The position numbers were made by a program, and so were the translations under genes. From assembly GCA_045637485.1 (NCBI GenBank), contig JAZTZK010000098.1, positions 1 through 11,198 on the forward strand: 11,198 bases of DNA. The letters run 5' to 3'. The stretch's first letter is position 1. Each line of letters starts with the position of its first letter. This DNA comes from UBA2862 sp045637485 (GTDB taxonomy: Bacteria; Bacillota; Clostridia; Christensenellales; Aristaeellaceae). Below, piece after piece: positions 6,161-11,198 of this stretch. Under the pieces are notes generated by a model, which saw only the letters and a list, made by a program, of their open reading frames with translations, searched no databases and was not told where the DNA came from.

Positions 6161-6625
6161 TTACTTCCCGAACAGCTGCGCCCAGTAGGTAACGCCGTTT
6201 GAAACGACGGCGCACACGCCGATGCTGCCGTAGCTGGCGCGCAGTATGTTGGCCCTGTGGCCGCTGGAGGTCATCCAGGCCGCCATCACCTTGTCCGCCG
6301 TGCGCTGTCCCATGGCGATGTTCTCGCCGTAGGCGGCGCTGCTGACGGTGCGCCAGGCAGTGCCGTCGGGACGGGTGTGACTGAACCTTCGGGTGATCTC
6401 ATTCGCCCGCATCCGGGCCGCCCGGCTCAACTCGGCGCTGACCTTCAACACGCCAAGCCCCCGCTTGGCCCGTTCCCGGTTGACCTGGCGCACCACCTCG
6501 TCCGCCAGGGACATTCTGACGACATCCCTCGAGGTCTTAACCGGCCATTCCAGCGCGTATGCCATGCTTTGCGCAATCAGCATCAGGCAGAGCGCCAACG
6601 TCAATACTCGCTGCTTCTTAATCAT
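6161..6625 (-). CDS. Small secreted CAP/SCP-domain protein (YkwD-like)
   Basis: This 154-residue protein has a clear signal peptide (MIKKQR, a hydrophobic stretch, cleavage after about AYA at 22-24) and then a single CAP domain (PF00188, cysteine-rich secretory/antigen 5/PR-1 fold) filling residues 40-154. Family landmarks are VNRERAKRGLGVL (48-60), FSHTRPDG (81-88) with His83, GENIA (100-104) with Glu101, SGHRANIL (121-128) with His123, and the closing strand YWAQLFG (147-153). It is among the shortest forms, with no extra anchoring or SLH domain, so it is probably released or held loosely in the wall. Bacterial CAP proteins of this type are widespread in Firmicutes and spore formers, but their biochemical role is poorly known. 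The start is fixed by AAGGA about 8 bases upstream and by an excellent promoter at 6674-6702. It is transcribed divergently from tlyA. Confidence 0.92.
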   Translation of the reverse strand: MIKKQRVLTLALCLMLIAQSMAYALEWPVKTSRDVVRMSLADEVVRQVNRERAKRGLGVLKVSAELSRAARMRANEITRRFSHTRPDGTAWRTVSSAAYGENIAMGQRTADKVMAAWMTSSGHRANILRASYGSIGVCAVVSNGVTYWAQLFGK

Positions 6626-6673
6626 ACTGGTGTTCCTTCTTTCTGTCGTAAATTCGAAATATATTTCAAGATA

Positions 6674-6702
6674 ATTTTATATATTGCGCATAAATTTGTC
6701 AA
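6674..6702 (-). promoter_or_regulatory. Strong sigma-A promoter of the CAP protein gene
   Basis: On the minus strand, perfect TTGACA (6702-6697), a 17-base spacer and TAAAAT (6679-6674) sit in an AT-rich block that contrasts with the surrounding GC-rich genes. Transcription start is expected near 6667, giving a leader of about 40 bases. It is the best promoter match in the window. Confidence 0.8.
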
Positions 6703-6723
6703 TATCAATTCAGGGAATATGCA
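6696..6723 (+). promoter_or_regulatory. Weak candidate promoter of tlyA
   Basis: TTGTCA (6696-6701), 16 bases, TATGCA (6718-6723) on the plus strand lies 42 bases before the tlyA start. The -10 match is poor. The -35 element shares its bases with the -35 of the divergent CAP gene promoter, so the two would compete for polymerase if both are real. Confidence 0.3.
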
Positions 6724-6764
6724 CAAATTGGCAGAAATGGAAGCCTTTGGAAGGCGGATGGCAT

Positions 6765-7583
6765 ATGACAAATGACGATACCATGCGGGCGGACACGGCG
6801 CTGGCGGCCCGGGGGCTCGCGCCCAGCCGGGAGCGCGCCCGGGCCCTGATCGAATCCGGGCTCGCCACTGTAAACGGCATTCCCATCGACAAGCCCGCCC
6901 GGCGGGTGAGCGATGCCGACCGACTGGCGATCATCGGCAATACCCACCCCTACGTCAGTCGGGGTGGAGTGAAGCTTGAAAAGGCGCTCCATGCTTTCAG
7001 TGTGGACGTAAACGGCCTGTTCTGCGTGGATGTGGGCGCGTCCACCGGCGGCTTTACCGACGTGCTGCTCAGGGGCGGGGCAAGGCACGTCTACGCCGTG
7101 GACGTAGGCACCGCCCAGCTGCACGAATCGCTGCGCGGCGATCCACGGGTGACGCTCATGGAACAGGTCAACGCCCGGGCGCTGACCCGCGCCATGTTCC
7201 CCGAGCCGCCGACGCTGGCCGTGATGGACGTCTCCTTCATCTCCATACGGCTGATCCTTCCGGCGCTGTTTGAAGTCCTGGGACAGAAGGGCCGCGTGAT
7301 CAGCCTCATAAAGCCCCAGTTCGAAGCCGGACGCCAGCGAATCGGCAAGAACGGCATCGTCTCAAAGGCCGAAACCCACCGGTTCGTGCTGAAAGAGCTC
7401 GTCGATTTCACGCCGACGCTGGGCTGGCGGGTGACCGGGCTGGATTTCTCCCCCATCGCCGGCGGCGACGGCAACCTGGAATTCCTGGCGGATATGAAGC
7501 CCGCGGATTGCCCCGTCCCGCAGGTGGACGACGCCTTCATCACCGATGTCGTGCAAATTGCCCACGCGGCGAAATTGAGATGA
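6765..7583 (+). CDS. tlyA: TlyA, 23S/16S rRNA (cytidine-2'-O)-methyltransferase
   Basis: The 272-residue protein has the TlyA layout: an N-terminal S4 RNA-binding domain (about residues 7-65), a short linker, and a C-terminal FtsJ/RrmJ-type methyltransferase domain (about 66-245). TlyA methylates the 2'-OH of C1920 in 23S rRNA, and in some versions also C1409 in 16S rRNA; loss of it gives capreomycin resistance. Visible motifs are YVSRGGVKLEKAL (63-75), SAM motif I DVGASTGGFTD (89-99) and KPQFE (183-187). The catalytic K-D-K-E tetrad fits Lys70, Asp155, Lys183 and Glu239, one residue offset from M. tuberculosis TlyA. ATG 6765 is chosen because AAGGCGG lies 7 bases upstream and the S4 domain starts right after it; an in-frame upstream extension to 6684 has no family sequence. 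In many Firmicutes tlyA sits with xseB, dxs and recN genes; here it stands alone. It ends 3 bases from the convergent tmcAL stop. Confidence 0.95.
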   Translation: MTNDDTMRADTALAARGLAPSRERARALIESGLATVNGIPIDKPARRVSDADRLAIIGNTHPYVSRGGVKLEKALHAFSVDVNGLFCVDVGASTGGFTDVLLRGGARHVYAVDVGTAQLHESLRGDPRVTLMEQVNARALTRAMFPEPPTLAVMDVSFISIRLILPALFEVLGQKGRVISLIKPQFEAGRQRIGKNGIVSKAETHRFVLKELVDFTPTLGWRVTGLDFSPIAGGDGNLEFLADMKPADCPVPQVDDAFITDVVQIAHAAKLR

Positions 7584-7586
7584 ACC

Positions 7587-8750
7587 CTACACCACCGCAA
7601 GCTTCTCAGAATACTCCCTGCCGGCGGCGCGCAGCGGCGGGTCGTCGTGCAGCAGAGACCAGATGTCCGTGGCGCGGCACTCCCAATCAAAGCAGGCTTC
7701 CCCCCGCAGCAAGGCGGCGCGGGAGACGATGGGCAGCGTCGAGCGGGCCTTCAGCGCCGCCAGCAGCGGCCCGGCATCCCGGCGCATGCCGATGAGCCGC
7801 GCGTAGGCCGGAAGCGGCACCGCCTCCAGCGCTGTCCGGTCAATGCCCAGCAGCGCGTGGGTCAGCATCCGGCTGAGGCGCGCGCGGGTGTACCGCCTGC
7901 ATTTCAGCGCGTCCAGCAGCGCCTCCCGCCCGGACGCCTCGCGGCACAGTCGGTACAGCCGATGCTCCAGGCCCTCGCCCACGTCAGGCAGCGCCGCCAG
8001 CGCCTCGACGGGCATCTGCCTGAGCTGGTACAGCAGCATGTCGTCCATCGGGTGAAGGGCGTCGGGTCTCGCCCAGGGACGCGCCCCATCGGGAATGGCC
8101 CGCAGCGCCTCCGTAGCCTTTCCCCGGGTGAAAGCGGCACGTATGGCCGTCGCCGAGGCGAATTCTCCCAGCGCCGTATCGTGATAACCCCCCTGCCTCT
8201 GTACAGCCAGCGGTGTCATGGAACGGCCGCTGGCCGCCAGCGCGCGCATATACTCCACGGCCAGCACGGCGTTCGGCCGATTGAGCGCCTCCGGTGAGAC
8301 GCCCAGGTGCGCGCCGATTGCCTCGCCCCAGGCCCGGGCGTGGGACATGCCCGCGTCCAGGCGCTTCGATATCGCTTCGGAAACGGCCTCGGGCTCGCGC
8401 TCCCGCAGCGCCGCGAGATCCTTCAGCAGCGCCAGGTCCGTGATCTCGCTGCCGAAGGACAGCACGTCCGCGCCTAATCCCGAGAGTATCCCGACGCCGC
8501 CCCGGGCGAAGGCGTCCGCCGTGCGGACGGCAAACAGCACGGGCAGCTCGAATACGGCGTCCGCACCGCAGGCCAGCGCCATGCGGGCGCGGTCCCACTT
8601 GGACAGCATCGCCGCTTCGCCCCTCTGGGTAAAGTGGCCGCCCATGCAGACGATCACGAAGTCGCACCCGGCTTTCCGCGTGCGGGCGATGTGCCAGGCG
8701 TGCCCGTTGTGAAACGGATTGTATTCGGCGATAATGCCCGCAATCCTCAT
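7587..8750 (-). CDS. tmcAL: TmcAL, tRNA-Met cytidine acetate ligase
   Basis: The 387-residue protein matches TmcAL (formerly YlbM, PF05636), which uses ATP and acetate to make N4-acetylcytidine at the wobble position C34 of elongator tRNA-Met in many Firmicutes. The N-terminal nucleotidyltransferase-like domain begins with GIIAEYNPFHNGH (5-17), whose HNGH is the adenylate-forming signature. It continues with GGHFTQRGE (37-45), GADAVFELP (62-70) and FGSE (99-102). Further conserved pieces are RPNAVLAVEY (158-167), SATAIR (199-204), KCRRYTRARLSRML (283-296) and YARLIG (316-321). Length is close to the family norm of about 390-420. ATG 8750-8748 has AGGGGGA about 8 bases upstream. One small deviation is Gly37 where the B. 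subtilis enzyme has Ser in its MSGHF segment. A promoter lies at 8830-8858, and the gene diverges from the malic enzyme gene. Confidence 0.95.
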   Translation of the reverse strand: MRIAGIIAEYNPFHNGHAWHIARTRKAGCDFVIVCMGGHFTQRGEAAMLSKWDRARMALACGADAVFELPVLFAVRTADAFARGGVGILSGLGADVLSFGSEITDLALLKDLAALREREPEAVSEAISKRLDAGMSHARAWGEAIGAHLGVSPEALNRPNAVLAVEYMRALAASGRSMTPLAVQRQGGYHDTALGEFASATAIRAAFTRGKATEALRAIPDGARPWARPDALHPMDDMLLYQLRQMPVEALAALPDVGEGLEHRLYRLCREASGREALLDALKCRRYTRARLSRMLTHALLGIDRTALEAVPLPAYARLIGMRRDAGPLLAALKARSTLPIVSRAALLRGEACFDWECRATDIWSLLHDDPPLRAAGREYSEKLAVV

Positions 8751-8829
8751 GTGCCAATTCCCCCTGTCGTTCCGTCTGTAATTCGCCCGTCAGACCGTCC
8801 TTCGTGTTTACGGCGTTTCCCCAAGGCCC

Positions 8830-8858
8830 ATTATCGCACAATCCGCCGACGGACGCAA
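8830..8858 (-). promoter_or_regulatory. Sigma-A promoter of tmcAL
   Basis: On the minus strand TTGCGT (8858-8853), a 17-base spacer and GATAAT (8835-8830) are preceded by TGC, an extended -10 (TGn). The leader would be about 73 bases. I see no clear riboswitch or terminator structure in it. Confidence 0.6.
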
Positions 8859-8882
8859 GCGATAAGTCAATCAACATTTAAA

Positions 8883-8911
8883 TTGACGCCCATGTCGATA
8901 GGGTTTATACT
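8883..8911 (+). promoter_or_regulatory. Sigma-A promoter of the malic enzyme gene
   Basis: TTGACG (8883-8888), exactly 17 bases, TATACT (8906-8911) is a strong match. Transcription should begin near 8918, giving a leader of about 55 bases with GGAGGA at 8958-8963. It is 24 bases from the divergent tmcAL promoter; the -35 boxes face each other without overlapping. Confidence 0.75.
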
Positions 8912-8973
8912 GTTAAGGTCATTGATGATTTGTGGAGTTTATGCTCTATACCGCATCGGAGGAATGAAAGCCC

Positions 8974-10149
8974 ATGAATTACGCAGAGGAATCGCTGAAG
9001 AAGCACGAACAATGGCGGGGCAAGATCGAAGTGGTCGCTGTGCCGCCGGTCAAGACCAAGGACGACCTCTCCCTGGCCTACACCCCCGGCGTGGCCCAGC
9101 CTTGCCTGGAGATCCAGAAGGACGTTGAAAAGAGCTATACGCTGACCCGCCGCTGGAACATGTGCGCGGTGGTCACCGACGGCACCGCGGTGCTGGGCCT
9201 TGGCGACATCGGCCCCGAGGCAGGCATGCCCGTAATGGAAGGAAAGTGCGTGCTGTTCAAGGCCTTCGGAGACGTGGACGCCTTCCCGCTGTGCATCAAA
9301 TCCAAGGACGTGGACGAGATCGTCAACACCGTCTATCTGCTCTCGGGCTCCTTCGGCGGCGTGAACCTGGAGGACATCTCCGCCCCCCGCTGCTTTGAGA
9401 TCGAGCGCAAGCTGAAGGAAAGGTGCGACATCCCCATCTTCCACGACGACCAGCATGGCACGGCCATCATCACGCTGGCGGGCCTGATCAACGCCCTGAA
9501 GCTGGTGGGCAAGCAGAAGGACGGGATTCGCGTGGTCACCAGCGGCGCAGGCGCGGCGGCCACCGCCATCGCAAGGCTGCTGCTCTCCTGGGGCGTAAAG
9601 GACATCGTCATGTGCGACCGTTCCGGGGCCATCTATGAGGGCCGCGCGGATCACATGAACCCCGCCAAGGACGAGATGGCGAAGCTGACCAACCGGGACA
9701 GGCGCGCCGGGAGCCTTGCCGACATGCTGGTGGGCGCGGATGTATTCATCGGCGTATCCGCCCCCGGCACCGTGACCGCCGACATGGTCAGGACCATGAA
9801 TAAGGACGCCATCATATTCGCCTGCGCCAACCCCACGCCCGAGATCTTCCCGGACGAGGCGAAGGCCGGCGGCGCGCGGGTGGTATCCACCGGTCGCAGC
9901 GACTATCCCAACCAGATCAACAACGTGCTGGCGTTCCCCGGCGTATTCCGCGGGGCCTTCGACGTGCGAGCCAGGGACATCAACGAGCCCATGAAGATCG
10001 CCGCCGCCTACGCGCTGGCGTGCCTGATCTCAGACGATGAGCTGAGCGAGGCTTACATTATCCCCGCCCCCTTCGACCCCAGGGTCAAGGACGCCGTGGC
10101 CAGCGCCGTGGCCAGGGCGGCGAGGGAAAGCGGCGTCGCGAGGATCTGA
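8974..10149 (+). CDS. Malic enzyme (oxaloacetate-decarboxylating malate dehydrogenase)
   Basis: The 391-residue enzyme converts L-malate to pyruvate and CO2 while reducing NAD(P)+, linking C4 acids to pyruvate in the cytoplasm. It is the short bacterial form without a phosphotransacetylase tail. The N-terminal malic domain shows AYTPGVAQPC (35-44) with catalytic Tyr36, DGTAVLGLGDIGPEAGMPV (69-87), and EGK (89-91) with catalytic Lys91. Metal ligands fit Glu133 and Asp134 (LEDISAP) and Asp159 (FHDDQHGTAI). The Rossmann half shows GAGAAA (191-196), and Asp215 at the end of strand 2 (MCDRSG) favours NAD over NADP, though this is not proof. ANPTPE (285-290) and NQINNVLAFPG (313-323) complete the family set. 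ATG 8974 lies 11 bases after GGAGG; an ATG at 8964 is out of frame. It has its own promoter and a strong terminator, so it is a single-gene unit. I leave the symbol blank because maeA, maeB, ytsJ and malS naming is inconsistent for this form. Confidence 0.95.
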   Translation: MNYAEESLKKHEQWRGKIEVVAVPPVKTKDDLSLAYTPGVAQPCLEIQKDVEKSYTLTRRWNMCAVVTDGTAVLGLGDIGPEAGMPVMEGKCVLFKAFGDVDAFPLCIKSKDVDEIVNTVYLLSGSFGGVNLEDISAPRCFEIERKLKERCDIPIFHDDQHGTAIITLAGLINALKLVGKQKDGIRVVTSGAGAAATAIARLLLSWGVKDIVMCDRSGAIYEGRADHMNPAKDEMAKLTNRDRRAGSLADMLVGADVFIGVSAPGTVTADMVRTMNKDAIIFACANPTPEIFPDEAKAGGARVVSTGRSDYPNQINNVLAFPGVFRGAFDVRARDINEPMKIAAAYALACLISDDELSEAYIIPAPFDPRVKDAVASAVARAARESGVARI

Positions 10150-10160
10150 CATAGATAATC

Positions 10161-10206
10161 AGCCGCCGCGGAATGAGTTTTTTGTCATTCTGCGGCGGCT
10201 TTTTTT
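10161..10206 (+). terminator. Strong intrinsic terminator after the malic enzyme gene
   Basis: AGCCGCCGCGGAATGA (10161-10176) pairs with TCATTCTGCGGCGGCT (10185-10200) as a 16-bp stem with a single G-U pair. An 8-base loop GTTTTTTG closes it, and seven T residues follow (10200-10206). It begins 11 bases after the malic enzyme stop. On the opposite strand the same hairpin follows ftsH but lacks a T run, so it would stop ftsH transcripts less well. Confidence 0.93.
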
Positions 10207-10210
10207 GTTG

Positions 10211-11198
10211 TCATTGCCCCTGGGCCGCTGCAATCTGCGGTGTGGTCTTATGCAGTATCTCCATAAACTCCTCGCCGGTGATGGTCTCGTGCTCGTAGAG
10301 GTACTTCGCCAGCGCGTGAAGCTGCTGCCTGTTATCCTGGAGTATCTTGCAGGCCTTGTCGTACTGGGTGGCGATCAGCTGGCGCACCACCTCGTCGATG
10401 CGGTTGGCGGTCTCCGCGGCGCAGGCCAGCGTGGTGTCGCCGCCAAGGTACTGGTTCGTCAGCTGCTCCATGGCCACCATGCCGAACTCCTCGGACATGC
10501 CGTAACGGGTGATCATCGCCCGGGCCAGGCGGGTAGCCTGCTCGATGTCGTTGGAGGCGCCGGTGGTGATCTGTCCAAAGATCAGGGCCTCGGCGGCCCG
10601 TCCGCCGGTGAGGGTGGCGATCTTGTTCTCCAGCTCCTCCTTGGTCAGCAGGAAGTGCTCCTTCTCATCCACCTGCATGGTATAGCCCAGCGCGCCGGAG
10701 GTGCGGGGGATGATGGTGATCTTGTGCACCGGCGCGGATTCCGACTGCCTCGCCGCCACCAGCGCGTGGCCGATCTCGTGATAGGCCACGATCATCTTCT
10801 CCTTGTCGCTCATCACCCGGTTCTTCTTCTGGTAGCCGGCGATGATGACCTCCACGCTCTCCTCCATATCGGCCTGGGTGACCTTTCTGCGGCCGTCCCG
10901 CACGGCCCGCAGGCCCGCTTCGTTGACGATGTTAGCCAGCTCCGCGCCGGAAGCGCCGGCGGCGGCGCGGGCTACCGCGGCATAATCGATGTTGTCCTGG
11001 GTCTGCACGTTCTTCGCGTGGACCCGCAGTATGGCCTCGCGGCCCTGCAGGTCGGGCAGCTCCACCGGCACGCGCCGGTCAAAGCGGCCGGGCCGCAGCA
11101 GCGCCGGATCGAGGGATTCGGGTCGGTTGGTGGCGGCCAGTATCACCACGCCCTTGCTGCCGTCGAAGCCATCCATCTCGGTCAACAGCTGGTTCAGG
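10211..11198 (-). CDS. ftsH: FtsH, ATP-dependent zinc metalloprotease (C-terminal part, N-terminus beyond window)
   Basis: This is the last 328 residues of FtsH, the membrane-anchored hexameric AAA+ protease that degrades misfolded membrane proteins and selected regulators. The frame is open to the window edge, so the transmembrane part, Walker A and Walker B lie outside. Counting from the TTG at 11185, the fragment holds the end of the AAA module: MTEMDGF, the second region of homology ATNRPESLDPALLRPGRFDR (18-37) with the arginine finger residues Arg31 and Arg34, and the helical lid (45-115). The M41 peptidase follows, with zinc motif HEIGH (136-140; E. coli has HEAGH) and the third ligand Asp213 in SNDIEQAT. 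The C-terminal tail is short and ends PQIAAAQGQ. It is convergent with the malic enzyme gene and shares the hairpin between them. The TTG near the edge is an internal codon, not a start. Confidence 0.97.
   Translation of the reverse strand, partial: LNQLLTEMDGFDGSKGVVILAATNRPESLDPALLRPGRFDRRVPVELPDLQGREAILRVHAKNVQTQDNIDYAAVARAAAGASGAELANIVNEAGLRAVRDGRRKVTQADMEESVEVIIAGYQKKNRVMSDKEKMIVAYHEIGHALVAARQSESAPVHKITIIPRTSGALGYTMQVDEKEHFLLTKEELENKIATLTGGRAAEALIFGQITTGASNDIEQATRLARAMITRYGMSEEFGMVAMEQLTNQYLGGDTTLACAAETANRIDEVVRQLIATQYDKACKILQDNRQQLHALAKYLYEHETITGEEFMEILHKTTPQIAAAQGQ

Noticed and set aside
7984..8877. A 297-codon open frame overlapping tmcAL in another frame of the same strand
   Set aside because: Gly/Arg-rich shadow translation; the tmcAL frame carries every family motif.
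8941..8967. A possible 8-codon leader peptide (MLYTASEE) before the malic enzyme gene
   Set aside because: Its putative ribosome binding site GTGGAG is only 3 bases from the ATG, it contains no codon run typical of attenuators, and no alternative hairpins are visible.

Overview
The window (11,198 bp, GC-rich by eye) looks like ordinary chromosomal sequence from a GC-rich anaerobic Firmicute, probably class Clostridia. The reasons are GGAGG-type ribosome binding sites, consensus sigma-A promoters (TTGACA/TATAAT type), a TmcAL and an MnmM (YtqB-type) tRNA modification enzyme, a split chromate transporter pair, and a secreted protein with bacterial Ig-like (Big2) domains. No gene here fixes the genus; a Christensenellales-like gut lineage is only a guess.

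Layout, left to right. 1-578 (-): 5' part of a secreted Big2-domain protein, with its promoter at 639-668. 730-1880 (-): two half-size ChrA-family genes, translationally coupled by an ATGA overlap. 1881-2015: a compact divergent promoter region. 2016-3788 (+): a complete ABC exporter half-transporter. 3856-4383 (-): a methyltransferase of the MnmM/YtqB family whose 5' end looks broken or unusually initiated. 4632-6041 (+): a MATE-family efflux pump. 6161-6625 (-): a small secreted CAP/SCP-domain protein. 6765-7583 (+): the TlyA rRNA 2'-O-methyltransferase, tail to tail with 7587-8750 (-), the tRNA-Met cytidine acetate ligase TmcAL. 8974-10149 (+): a malic enzyme ending at a strong intrinsic terminator. 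10211-11198 (-): the C-terminal part of FtsH, cut by the window edge.

The genes fall into loose themes rather than one pathway: export (ChrA pair, ABC exporter, MATE pump), RNA modification (MnmM, TlyA, TmcAL), envelope or secreted proteins (Big2 protein, CAP protein), membrane proteolysis (FtsH) and C4/pyruvate metabolism (malic enzyme). Apart from the chrA pair, genes alternate strand and most have their own promoter, so they are probably transcribed singly. I see no insertion sequence, prophage gene, CRISPR array, tRNA or rRNA, and no gene-free stretch longer than about 300 bases. I found no convincing new system. The observation most worth checking is the 5' end of the MnmM gene: codons encoding a family-like N-terminal helix lie upstream of the first usable start codon, and the only well-placed ATG is one frame away.
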